A stretch of DNA of 55,751 nt from Streptomyces sioyaensis (GTDB lineage: Bacteria > Actinomycetota > Actinomycetes > Streptomycetales > Streptomycetaceae), in assembly GCF_004122735.1 (NCBI RefSeq), contig NZ_SDIF01000040.1:1-55751 (forward strand), read 5' to 3'. Numbering within the stretch: the stretch's first letter is position 1; every line of letters starts with the position of its first letter. Below are positions 41,402 to 50,249 of this stretch, one piece after another. The position numbers and the translations under genes were made by a program. Below the pieces are notes generated by a model. It was not told the DNA's origin and ran no database searches. It saw only the letters and a program-made list of their open reading frames with translations.

Positions 41402-44400
41402 CTAGCGGCTCCGTCCCCGGCCGCCGCGACGGCCGTTGTCGCCCGCTCCGCCGTCCGCTTCGTCCTCGTCGTGCTCGCCCAGCAGCTCGTCGGCGAGCGT
41501 CGGCAGATCGTCCAGCGGGGTCTCCTCCGCCCATTCGGGGCGGGGGCGGTTGCGCTGCGGGGTCTCCACGGGGCGGCCCGTTTCCGGGTCGATCTGCGGG
41601 AGTTCGCGGGTGCGCTCGACGCGCGACTCGGCCGGGGAGCCGGACGGCCGTCCCGCTGCCGTGCCGTTCGCCGTCCCCCGCGTCCCCGACGCCTCCGGTG
41701 TCTCCTTGCGGAACATCCACGACGGCACGCGGTCGGCGGGATCGCCGTCCCGGCCGTGCTCGCCCCGTCCACCGGAGTCCCGTCCTCCCGAGTCCCGTAC
41801 GGGCGGCAGGACGGCGGTCTCCTCCGCGTCCGTGCCGGCTCCGCGGTCGTACCCGGAGTCCCGGGCGTCCCGCACCGAGGGCAGCACGGCCGTCTCGTCC
41901 GCCGCACCGGCCGGCCGGCCGCCCCGCGCCTCGGGCCACGACAGGGCCTCCGTGCGCTCGGCGTCCGCACCGGAACCGGAGGCACCGGAACCGGACCCGC
42001 TGGAGTCCTCGGGCGCGCTCTCCGCCAGCCGCTTGCGCAGATCCGCGACCGGCGTCTCCGCGGTGGGCGCCTCGTCCGCGGCCCTGGCCTCGGCCGCCGC
42101 CCTGGCCTCCGCCGCGGCCGCCTCCTCAGCGGCCGCCCGCCGTGCCTCCTCGGCGCGGACCAGGGCCGCCTCGGCCTTGCGCTGCTTCTCCAGGCGGCGC
42201 TCCTCCGCCTCCTTGCGCAGCCGCGCCTCTTCCTCGTGCTGCTTGCGCAGCCGCTCCTGCTCGGCCTGGCGGGCGCGCTCCTCCGCCTCGCGGCGCTGCC
42301 GCTCCGCCTCCGCGGCCTGCCGCGCCTCCTCGGCGCGCTTGCGGGCCTCTTCCGCCTGGCGGGCCTCCTCGCGCGCCCTGGCCTCCTCGGCCTCGCGGCG
42401 CTTGCGCTCCTCTTCCTCGGCGCGCAGCTTGGCGAGCTGTTCCTGGCGCTCGCGCTCCAGACGCTCTTCCTCCGCCTTGCGCGCGGCCTCCTCCTCGGCC
42501 TTGCGGCGGGCCTCCTCCTCGGCGGCCTTACGGGCCTCGGCCTGCGCCTGGATCTCGGCCTCGGACAGCGGGAGCACCTGGTCGAGGCGGTGCCGTACGA
42601 CGGTGGTGACGGCTTCCGGTTCCTTCCCGGCGTCGACGACCAGGTAGCGCGCGGGGTCGGCGGCGGCCAGTGTCAGGAAGCCGGCGCGCACCCGCTGGTG
42701 GAATGCGGCGGGCTCGGACTCCAGCCGGTCCGGTGCCTCGGTGAAGCGCTCCCGCGCGGTCTCCGGGGAGATGTCGAGCAGCACCGTCAGATGGGGGACG
42801 AGGCCGTCGGTGGCCCAGCGCGAGATCCGGGCGATCTCCGTGGGCGCGAGGTTGCGGCCGGCGCCCTGGTAGGCGACCGAGGAGTCGATGTACCGGTCGG
42901 TGATGACGACCGCGCCGCGCTCCAGGGCGGGCCGGATGACGCTGTTGACGTGCTCGGCCCGGTCGGCGGCGAACATCAGCGCCTCCGCACGGTCCGAGAG
43001 CCCGGACGTCGAGACGTCCAGGATGATCGAGCGCAGGCGCTTGCCGATCGCGGTGGCGCCCGGCTCGCGGGTCACCACGACCTCGTGGCCCTTGCCGCGG
43101 ATCCACTCCGCGAGCGCCTCGACCTGGGTGGACTTGCCGGCGCCGTCGCCGCCTTCGAGGGCGATGAAGAAGCCGGTGGGGGCGGGCGCCTGGGCCGGAT
43201 CACCGCCGCGCAGCGCCTCCAGAAGATCGCGCCGCAGCGGCACGCCCTGCCGGTCGTCCACCTTGCCGAGGACTAGGGCGGCGACCGGCAGCAGCAGCGC
43301 GCCGGTCAGCATCAGGGTGTAGGCGGCGCCGCCGTAGGCGAAGGTGAAGGTGCCGTTTCCGAGGTGGTGCGGGCCGATGACGGCCGCGAGCAGCGGCGCG
43401 ACGATGGCGGCCACCGCGACCGAGAGCCGCACGACGGCGTGCAGATGCTCGGTCGTGCGGGCGGTGCGGGACTCCTCGGACTCCTGGTCCAGCAGGACGT
43501 GCGCCGTATTGGCGGCCGTCCCGGCGCAGATACCGGCCAGCAGTGCGAGGACCAGCACCGACGTCGCGTCCGGGACCAGCCCCATGGCCAGCAGCGAAAG
43601 GCCCGTGGCGGCCACCGCAAGGGCGAGCAGCCGGCGCCGGGAGAGGACGGGCAGCACGCGGTGGGCGCCGCGGATGCCGACGGCCGTGCCGCCGGTCAGC
43701 GCGAGCACCACCAGCGCGAAGGCGGCCGGACCGCCGGCCAGGTCGTAGCCGTGCAGCACGGCGAGCGAGACGGCGGCGGCGACCGCGGCGGCCACCGCGG
43801 CGCAGGTCGTCACCAGCAGCGGGACGGCGCCGGTGCGGCCCTTGTCGGCGGCCGCCCGGGCGGCGCCCTGCTCGGGCTTGTCTCCCTGGGCCGGCTGTCC
43901 GGTCTTCGCTCCCGTGGCCTTCGGGCGGCGCAGCCCCTCCAGAGGGGAGCGCGGCCGCGGCGTCTGCACCCCGGGGAGTTCGATGAAGTAGAGGATCGAT
44001 ACGGAGGCGGCGAACAGGCCGGCGGCGACATACGAGCCGAGCGCGGCCTGGTGCAGGTGGAACCAGTCGATGCCGGTGCCCAGCAGCTTGCTGACGAGCG
44101 TGACGACCACCAGTACGGCGGCCGCGATCGGCAGCGAGACGAAGGCGGTGCGCAGCGAGAGGCGGCGCAGGGCGTCCATGTTGTCCGGGAGCGGCCGGAC
44201 GGCGGAGCCCTCCGGGGGCGGCGCGGGCAGCAGCCCGGGGGCCGCGCTCTCCCGCGCGACGGTCCAGAAGCGTTCGGCGACGCCGGTGACGAAGACCGTG
44301 ACCAGCAGCCAGGCCAGTGCGTTGTCCGGCGCCCAGTCGATCCACAAGGGGGCGATGACCAGCAGCGCGAGCCGCAGCAGATCCGCGCCGATCATCGTCC

Positions 44401-44764
44401 AGCGCCGGTCCAGCGGCCCCGACGGCGCGGTGAGCGCGGAGAGCGGGCCCAGCAGGACGGCCCCGAAGAGCAGCGTCGACAGCATCCGGGCGGCGAAGAC
44501 CGCGGTGACCGCAAGGGCGGCACCGCGATAGCCACCGCCGAAGACGGGCTCACCCCCCAGTGGTACGTACAGCGCCGCCTGCAGGGCGAGAAGTACCAGG
44601 ACAAGCATGGACAGGGCATCGCCGATACCCCCGACGAACTGGGCGCTCCACAATCGCTTCAGTGGGGGGAAGCGGAGCAGGGCTCGCACGGCGCGCTCGC
44701 GGGAATCCGCCGCTAGGGCGCCAGAAGTGGGGGTCACGACCGTTGGCTGCTCGGCACGCGTCAT
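41402..44764 (-). CDS. tmk: thymidylate kinase fused to N-terminal MFS-like membrane domain and C-terminal charged helix
   Basis: About 1120 residues. Residues 1 to about 510 contain about ten membrane segments of MFS type (LKRLWSAQFVGGIGDALSML start). The kinase spans about 530-740: FFIALEGGDGAGKSTQ (P-loop), VVTREPGAT, YIDSSVAYQGAGR and a lid region. From about 745 to 920 runs a very long Glu/Arg/Ala helix (RKAEEEAARKAEEERLERER repeats), then a disordered acidic tail. It converts dTMP to dTDP. Fusion of kinase and membrane domain is a known Streptomyces trait; it would place dTDP synthesis at the membrane. The kinase proper is only about one fifth of the protein. Confidence 0.93.
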   Translation of the reverse strand: MTRAEQPTVVTPTSGALAADSRERAVRALLRFPPLKRLWSAQFVGGIGDALSMLVLVLLALQAALYVPLGGEPVFGGGYRGAALAVTAVFAARMLSTLLFGAVLLGPLSALTAPSGPLDRRWTMIGADLLRLALLVIAPLWIDWAPDNALAWLLVTVFVTGVAERFWTVARESAAPGLLPAPPPEGSAVRPLPDNMDALRRLSLRTAFVSLPIAAAVLVVVTLVSKLLGTGIDWFHLHQAALGSYVAAGLFAASVSILYFIELPGVQTPRPRSPLEGLRRPKATGAKTGQPAQGDKPEQGAARAAADKGRTGAVPLLVTTCAAVAAAVAAAVSLAVLHGYDLAGGPAAFALVVLALTGGTAVGIRGAHRVLPVLSRRRLLALAVAATGLSLLAMGLVPDATSVLVLALLAGICAGTAANTAHVLLDQESEESRTARTTEHLHAVVRLSVAVAAIVAPLLAAVIGPHHLGNGTFTFAYGGAAYTLMLTGALLLPVAALVLGKVDDRQGVPLRRDLLEALRGGDPAQAPAPTGFFIALEGGDGAGKSTQVEALAEWIRGKGHEVVVTREPGATAIGKRLRSIILDVSTSGLSDRAEALMFAADRAEHVNSVIRPALERGAVVITDRYIDSSVAYQGAGRNLAPTEIARISRWATDGLVPHLTVLLDISPETARERFTEAPDRLESEPAAFHQRVRAGFLTLAAADPARYLVVDAGKEPEAVTTVVRHRLDQVLPLSEAEIQAQAEARKAAEEEARRKAEEEAARKAEEERLERERQEQLAKLRAEEEERKRREAEEARAREEARQAEEARKRAEEARQAAEAERQRREAEERARQAEQERLRKQHEEEARLRKEAEERRLEKQRKAEAALVRAEEARRAAAEEAAAAEARAAAEARAADEAPTAETPVADLRKRLAESAPEDSSGSGSGASGSGADAERTEALSWPEARGGRPAGAADETAVLPSVRDARDSGYDRGAGTDAEETAVLPPVRDSGGRDSGGRGEHGRDGDPADRVPSWMFRKETPEASGTRGTANGTAAGRPSGSPAESRVERTRELPQIDPETGRPVETPQRNRPRPEWAEETPLDDLPTLADELLGEHDEDEADGGAGDNGRRGGRGRSR

Positions 44765-44816
44765 CTCGCCAGCCTATCGGGACACGCCACGCCGTCGAGC
44801 GCCTGCCCGAACAAAT

Positions 44817-44853
44817 GGGCGGGCCCGACGGAACGTATCCGTCGGGCCCGCCC
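44817..44853 (-). terminator. hairpin terminator after topA
   Basis: GGGCGGGCCCGACGGA pairs perfectly with TCCGTCGGGCCCGCCC (16 bp, loop of 5), between the topA stop and the tmk start. Confidence 0.88.
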
Positions 44854-44906
44854 TTGTCCTGCGGTTTTGCGTCCGGCCGGTCCGCCGGAGCCCCGCCGGT
44901 CCTCGG

Positions 44907-47744
44907 CTAGTCCTCGGCCGACGCCGCCGTCTTCTTCGCCGCCGCGGTCTTCGCGGTGGCCTTCTTGGCGGTCGTCTTCTTCGCCGTGGTGGTCTTCTTC
45001 GCCGCGGTCTTCTTGGCTGCCGTCTTCTTCGCGGCCGTCTTCTTGGCCGGCGCCTTCTTGGCCGCCTTCTTGGCGGTCTTCTTCGCCGGCCCCTTGGCGC
45101 GCTTCTCCGCCAGCAGCTCGTAGCCGCGCTCGGCGGTGATCGTCTCGACGTCGTCGTCCCGCCGCAGGGTCGCGTTGGTCTCGCCGTCGGTGACGTACGC
45201 ACCGAAGCGGCCGTCCTTGACCACCACCGGCTTGCCGCTGACCGGGTCCGTGCCCAGCTCCTTCAGCGGCGGCTTGGCGGCGGCCCGCCCGCGCTGCTTG
45301 GGCTGGGCGTAGATCGCCAGCGCCTCGTCGAGGGTGATGGAGAACAGCTGCTCCTCGCTCTCCAGGGAGCGCGAGTCGGTGCCCTTCTTCAGATACGGGC
45401 CGTAGCGGCCGTTCTGCGCGGTGATCTCGACGCCCTCGGGGTCCTTGCCGACTACGCGCGGCAGCGACATCAGCTTGAGCGCGTCCGCCAGGGTCACGGT
45501 GTCCAGCGACATCGACTTGAAGAGCGAGGCGGTGCGCGGCTTGACCGCGTTCTTGCCGGTCTTCGGGGTGCCCTCGGGCAGGATCTCGGTGACGTACGGG
45601 CCGTAGCGGCCGTCCTTGGCGACGATCTGGTGGCCGCTGGCCGGGTCCATGCCCAGCTCGAAGTCGCCGCTCGGCTTGGCGAGCAGCTCCTCCGCGTACT
45701 CCACCGTCAGCTCGTCGGGCGCCAGGTCGTCGGGGACATCGGCGCGCTGATGGCCTTCGGCGTCCTTCTCCCCGCGCTCGACGTACGGGCCGTAGCGGCC
45801 GACCCGCAGCGTGATGTCGCCGGCGACCGGGAAGGACGAGATCTCCCGGGCGTCGATCGCGCCCAGGTCCTCGACCAGTTCCTTGAGCCCGCCGAGGTGG
45901 TCGCCGTCGCCGTTGCCGGCGTCCGCGGCGCCGCCCTCGCCGTGGCCCTCGCCGAAGTAGAAGCGCCGCAGCCACGGCACGGACTGCGCCTCACCGCGCG
46001 CGATGCGGTCGAGGTCGTCCTCCATCTTGGCGGTGAAGCCGTAGTCGACCAGCCGGCCGAAGTGCTTCTCCAGGAGGTTGACCACCGCGAAGGACAGGAA
46101 CGACGGGACGAGCGCGGTGCCCTTCTTGAAGACGTAGCCGCGGTCGAGGATCGTGCCGATGATCGACGCGTACGTCGACGGGCGGCCGATCTCGCGCTCT
46201 TCGAGCTCCTTGACCAGCGTGGCCTCGGTGTAGCGGGCCGGCGGCTTGGTCGCGTGCCCGTCGGCGGTGATCTCCCGCGCGGCCAGCGCGTCGCCCTCGG
46301 CCACCTGCGGCAGCCGGCGCTCGCGGTCGTCGAGCTCCGCGTTCGGGTCGTCCGCGCCCTCCACATAGGCCTTGAGGAAGCCGTGGAAGGTGATGGTCTT
46401 GCCGGACGCGCTGAACTCGGCGTCCCGGCCGTCGGCGGCCCGGCCACCGATCTTGACGGTGACGGAGTTACCGGTCGCGTCCTTCATCTGCGAGGCGACG
46501 GTCCGCTTCCAGATCAGCTCGTAGAGCTTGAACTGGTCGCCGGTCAGACCGGTCTCGGCCGGGGTGCGGAAGCGGTCGCCGGAGGGGCGGATCGCCTCGT
46601 GCGCCTCCTGGGCGTTCTTGACCTTGCCGGCGTACGTGCGCGGCTTGTCCGGCAGGTAGTTCGCGCCGTACAGGTGCGTCACCTGCGCCCGGGCCGCGGC
46701 GACCGCGGTGTCCGAGAGCGTGGTGGAGTCCGTACGCATATAGGTGATGAAGCCGTTCTCGTACAGCTTCTGCGCCACCTGCATGGTCGCCTTGGCGCCG
46801 AAGCCGAGCTTGCGGCTGGCCTCCTGCTGGAGGGTGGTCGTCCGGAACGGCGCATACGGCGAGCGGCGGTAGGGCTTGGACTCGACCGAGCGCACCGCGA
46901 AGTCGGTGTGCTCCAGGGCGGCGGCGAGCGCGCGGGCGTTGGCCTCGTCCAGATGGAGGGCGTCGTTCTTGAGCTGCCCGTTGGAACCGAAGTCACGGCC
47001 CTGCGCAATACGGCGGCCGTCGACGGAGTTCAGCCGGGCGGTCAGGGTCGACGGGTCGCTCGCGTCGCCGGCCCGGCCGGTGGCGAAGGTGCCGGTCAGG
47101 TCCCAGTACTCGGCGGAGCGGAAGGCGATGCGCTCGCGCTCCCGCTCGACGACGAGCCGGGTCGCCACGGACTGGACCCGGCCGGCCGACAGCCGCGGCA
47201 TGACCTTCTTCCACAGGACCGGCGAGACCTCGTAGCCGTAGAGGCGGTCGAGGATCCGGCGGGTCTCCTGGGCGTCGACCAGCTTCTGGTTCAGATCGCG
47301 CGGATTGGCGACGGCCTCGCGGATCGCGTCCTTGGTGATCTCGTGGAAAACCATCCGGTGGACGGGGACCTTGGGCTTGAGGATCTCCTGGAGGTGCCAG
47401 GCGATGGCCTCGCCCTCGCGGTCCTCATCTGTGGCGAGATAGAGCTCATCGGACTCGGCCAGCAGCTCCTTGAGCTTCTTGACCTGGTCCTTCTTATCGC
47501 TGTTGACCACATAGATCGGCTGGAACTCGGCGTCGACATTCACACCGAGACGGGCCCAGGGCTCGCCCTTGTACTTCGCCGGGACCTCCGCGGCACCGTT
47601 GGGCAGGTCCCGGATGTGCCCGACGCTGGCCTCGACCACGTAGCCAGGGCCGAGGTAGCCCTTGATCGTCTTCGCCTTGGCAGGCGACTCGACGATGACG
47701 AGTCGGCGGCCGCCGCCGTCTGCGGTCTCGCTGGTCGGGGACAA
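44907..47744 (-). CDS. topA: DNA topoisomerase I
   Basis: About 945 residues. Toprim domain: RRLVIVESPAKAKTIKGYLG and ATDEDREGEAIAWHL; catalytic Tyr in GFITYMRTDSTTLSD; RRILDRLYGYEVSPVLW and SAGRVQSVATRLVVERE. Actinobacterial C-terminal repeats (GRYGPYV/GRFGAYV) occur in place of zinc fingers. The tail is a lysine/alanine run (AAKKTAAKKTAAKKT-type) for DNA grip. The TTG at 47744 gives the known Streptomyces start MSPTSET and has a GGAGAG upstream. It relaxes negative supercoils. It is followed by a strong hairpin and then tmk. Confidence 0.97.
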   Translation of the reverse strand: MSPTSETADGGGRRLVIVESPAKAKTIKGYLGPGYVVEASVGHIRDLPNGAAEVPAKYKGEPWARLGVNVDAEFQPIYVVNSDKKDQVKKLKELLAESDELYLATDEDREGEAIAWHLQEILKPKVPVHRMVFHEITKDAIREAVANPRDLNQKLVDAQETRRILDRLYGYEVSPVLWKKVMPRLSAGRVQSVATRLVVERERERIAFRSAEYWDLTGTFATGRAGDASDPSTLTARLNSVDGRRIAQGRDFGSNGQLKNDALHLDEANARALAAALEHTDFAVRSVESKPYRRSPYAPFRTTTLQQEASRKLGFGAKATMQVAQKLYENGFITYMRTDSTTLSDTAVAAARAQVTHLYGANYLPDKPRTYAGKVKNAQEAHEAIRPSGDRFRTPAETGLTGDQFKLYELIWKRTVASQMKDATGNSVTVKIGGRAADGRDAEFSASGKTITFHGFLKAYVEGADDPNAELDDRERRLPQVAEGDALAAREITADGHATKPPARYTEATLVKELEEREIGRPSTYASIIGTILDRGYVFKKGTALVPSFLSFAVVNLLEKHFGRLVDYGFTAKMEDDLDRIARGEAQSVPWLRRFYFGEGHGEGGAADAGNGDGDHLGGLKELVEDLGAIDAREISSFPVAGDITLRVGRYGPYVERGEKDAEGHQRADVPDDLAPDELTVEYAEELLAKPSGDFELGMDPASGHQIVAKDGRYGPYVTEILPEGTPKTGKNAVKPRTASLFKSMSLDTVTLADALKLMSLPRVVGKDPEGVEITAQNGRYGPYLKKGTDSRSLESEEQLFSITLDEALAIYAQPKQRGRAAAKPPLKELGTDPVSGKPVVVKDGRFGAYVTDGETNATLRRDDDVETITAERGYELLAEKRAKGPAKKTAKKAAKKAPAKKTAAKKTAAKKTAAKKTTTAKKTTAKKATAKTAAAKKTAASAED

Positions 47745-48247
47745 CTTCGCTCTTCTCTCCGGTCGACGCTGGGAATACCCCCCGGTCGGACGTTGGGGGC
47801 GCACTGCGGTGACGCTTGACGCTGCGGAGTGTGACGGTACCTCCCGGCCCCGTGTCAAACGGAAAAACCCCGCAACGCCACTCGAACGGTAACCCGACTA
47901 CATGCCTTCATGCCGCCCGGACCGCACCAGGCGTTCCCCGCGGGCCGGGAGCGGGCCCGGTGGATCATGGCGGGCCGGCGCCGCTTCCCGGCGCCCACCT
48001 CGGAGGACCCCTGCGGACCGCGGCCCCGGCACCATCGGTGATCTCACACAGTGACGGATCCCCGACGGTTCGCCGCCCGCCCGGCGTCGCCGAGCGCACC
48101 GTCCGCGGGCGGCCGACCGTCACAGGGCGGCGACGGATGCCGTCATTGCCTTGATACAGCATGTGAGCGGGCTGGCAGGATGGACACGGCACGGCTCGCC
48201 GTTCGAGCCGAGTACTGCCGTCATCACGTACCTCGGGGGGACCACCC
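47745..48247. other. divergent promoter region topA / membrane-protein pair
   Basis: About 500 bases without a supported gene; open frames are shadows lacking family motifs. It must hold the topA promoter on the left (supercoiling-sensitive in Streptomyces by established knowledge) and that of the 48248 gene on the right. Confidence 0.5.
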
Positions 48248-48838
48248 ATGACGAACCAGTACCCCGGACCGCCCCCGGAACAGCCGCCCGGCGGGCCCGG
48301 CCAGAACCCTTACGCCACCCCGGACAGCGGCGCGCCCGCCGGCGGCGGATACGGCTTCCCGCAGGGCGGCCGCCCCGGGGAGCCCGGATACGGCTATCCG
48401 CAGGCCGCCTCGCAGCAGCCGCCCGCGTCCGGCTTCCCGCCGGCCGCCCCGCCGCAGCCGGCGCCCGGCGGATTCCAGGGCGGCGCCCAGCCCGGCGGAA
48501 TGCTGCTGTCGCTCGGCGATATCGCGGTCAGCGGCGACACGGTCATGACACCCGCCGGGCCGATGCCGCTCAAGGGCGCGGTGTGGACGGCGACCGATAT
48601 GTCGCGGACGGAGGAGAGGATGCCGACGCACGCGGTCGTGCTCGCCGTCGTCTTCTTCCTCTTCTGTCTGCTCGGTCTGCTCTTCCTGCTGATGAAGGAG
48701 CGGGTGACGACCGGGTTCGTGCAGGTCACGGTCAACAGCGGCGGCCGGCACCACTCCACGATGATCCCGGTGCAGTCCCGCGAGCAGGTCATGTTCGTGC
48801 TCAACCAGGTCAACTACGCCAGGTCGCTGAGCGTGTGA
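48248..48838 (+). CDS. membrane protein with Pro/Gly-rich N-terminus
   Basis: About 196 residues. The first 80 are Pro/Gln/Gly/Tyr-rich and presumably disordered (GYGFPQGGRPGEPGYGYPQA). One clear membrane helix follows near 135-155 (AVVLAVVFFLFCLLGLLFLL), then a small extracytoplasmic or cytoplasmic domain ending FVLNQVNYARSLSV. No function is recognised. Its TGA overlaps the GTG of the DUF2752 gene by 4 bases, so they are coupled. Confidence 0.8.
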   Translation: MTNQYPGPPPEQPPGGPGQNPYATPDSGAPAGGGYGFPQGGRPGEPGYGYPQAASQQPPASGFPPAAPPQPAPGGFQGGAQPGGMLLSLGDIAVSGDTVMTPAGPMPLKGAVWTATDMSRTEERMPTHAVVLAVVFFLFCLLGLLFLLMKERVTTGFVQVTVNSGGRHHSTMIPVQSREQVMFVLNQVNYARSLSV

Positions 48839-49275
48839 GCCCCGAGGAGCCGTGGGGCCCCGCCGCACCTGCGGGCCCCACCGGGGCGACGGTCCGGAAG
48901 CGCACCCTCCGCACCGCGTCGATCGCGCTCGCGCTGGGTGTCCCCGCCGCCGTCTACCTCTGGCACACCGATCCGCACCGGCCGGGACAGCTGCTGCTCC
49001 CCTGCCCCTTCAAATGGGCCACCGGCCTGCTGTGCCCGCTGTGCGGCGGGACGCGGATGGCGTACGACCTGATGCACGGCGAGGTGCCGGCGGCCTTCCA
49101 CGACAACGCCGTGCTCCTCGCGCTGGGCGGGCCGGTCGCGGCGTATGCCGTCACGCGCTGGCTGGTCGCGGGCCTGCGCGGGCGCACGTACCGGCCGCGG
49201 GTGACGGCCCGCGGCAATGCCGTGGTGCTGGGCATTGCCGCGGTGTGGATGATCGCCCGCAACGTCGTCGGTTAG
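48835..49275 (+). CDS. DUF2752 family membrane protein
   Basis: About 146 residues with three hydrophobic segments and the family signature CPFKWATGLLCPLCGGTRMAY (Cys pair CPLCGGTR), then LMHGEVPAAFHDN. The family function is unknown. GTG start at 48835 inside the preceding gene's stop region. Confidence 0.85.
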   Translation: MSPEEPWGPAAPAGPTGATVRKRTLRTASIALALGVPAAVYLWHTDPHRPGQLLLPCPFKWATGLLCPLCGGTRMAYDLMHGEVPAAFHDNAVLLALGGPVAAYAVTRWLVAGLRGRTYRPRVTARGNAVVLGIAAVWMIARNVVG

Positions 49276-49330
49276 GGCGCGGCCGCCGGAGCGGCCGCGG
49301 GTCGGTCCCGGGTCAGCGGACGGTCCCGGG

Positions 49331-49735
49331 TCAGCGGACGGTGACCTTGACCACCGGCGAGAGGGTGCTGCCGGCGCCCATGCGGAGCTGGTTGACGCCC
49401 TTGATGCCGAGCTTGACCCGCACCGAGTAGTTGCCCTTGGAGTTGACCGGCACCGATGCGGGCAGCGAGACCCACTTCGTGCCCTGCTTCTGCTGGACGG
49501 TGACCTTGGTGCCGGCCTTGAGGCCCTTGGCGACGCCGGAGATCCGGAACTCCTGCCAGGCGTTGACCGTGGTCGCGCTGGCCTTGGCCGTCAGGCTGGC
49601 GGCGGCCGGCGCGGTGGCCACGACGGAGGACGGCGAGTGGAGGTCCTGCGGCGCGGCGAAGGCCGCGGCGGTGCCGCCGCCGAGCAGGGTGACGGCGATG
49701 ACGCCGACGGTGGCGTAGCGAAGTGCACGGTTCAT
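49331..49735 (-). CDS. small secreted protein, Ig/beta-sandwich-like
   Basis: About 134 residues. The signal peptide (RYATVGVIAVTLLGGG) is probably cleaved after AFA. The mature part is all-beta in pattern (VNAWQEFRISGVAKGLKAGT, VTVQQKQGTKWVSLPASV, NYSVRVKLGIKG). It resembles the calcium-binding-like or Ig-fold exported proteins common in Streptomyces; no specific function. No link to neighbours is evident. Confidence 0.75.
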   Translation of the reverse strand: MNRALRYATVGVIAVTLLGGGTAAAFAAPQDLHSPSSVVATAPAAASLTAKASATTVNAWQEFRISGVAKGLKAGTKVTVQQKQGTKWVSLPASVPVNSKGNYSVRVKLGIKGVNQLRMGAGSTLSPVVKVTVR

Positions 49736-49964
49736 CTGAGTTCCTCACTGAGGTGTCGGTGCGCCTGCCGGTCTGGTGGCCGTTGGCCGACCGGCCTGTT
49801 GAAGACCTGCACTGAGGAACATGGCTGACGGCATCGGAAAGTTCCCGCTTACCGCCACAGACCGGCCAACTCCGGCGGAACTGGCCGGAAGTGAACGTAC
49901 TGCCCCGTCCGGGCAGTTGAGGCCGGCGCTTCAGCGCGGCGGCGAAGACCGGCAACGGCCGCGG

Positions 49965-50162
49965 CTACAGCGCCGCCAGCAGCCAGCAGCCCGTGATCAG
50001 GAACAGCACCCCGGACAGCAGCGCCGTCACGGTGGCGACCGGGCGGCTGACACCGTCGGCGACCGGCATACCGGTCCGCATGCACAGCCCCGTCCACGCC
50101 AGCAGTCCACCGCCGAACAGCGCGAATACCGCACCGGCGAAGGCCTCGGGTCCACTCTCCAT
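49965..50162 (-). CDS. small two-helix membrane protein
   Basis: About 65 residues with two hydrophobic segments (AFAGAVFALFGGGLLAWTGL and VATVTALLSGVLFLITGCWL) and a short polar loop. The ATG at 50162 lacks a strong ribosome site. Codon bias fits a real gene, but the function is unknown. Confidence 0.55.
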   Translation of the reverse strand: MESGPEAFAGAVFALFGGGLLAWTGLCMRTGMPVADGVSRPVATVTALLSGVLFLITGCWLLAAL

Positions 50163-50249
50163 GCGGGGAGCGTGACACGCCAGGGCGGCCTCCGGGCGAA
50201 CGCCGGATGAACGGCTTTCGCGTGTCCCGCACCGCTCCCCCGCTTCGCG

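Noticed and set aside
40115..43276. Open frame of 1053 codons on the plus strand
   Set aside because: It is the antisense of holB and tmk; the protein is Arg/Ser/Leu-rich without motifs, a normal by-product of high-GC coding DNA.
44607..47819. Open frame of 1070 codons antisense to topA
   Set aside because: Val/Leu/Arg-rich shadow; the minus strand has the complete topoisomerase motifs.
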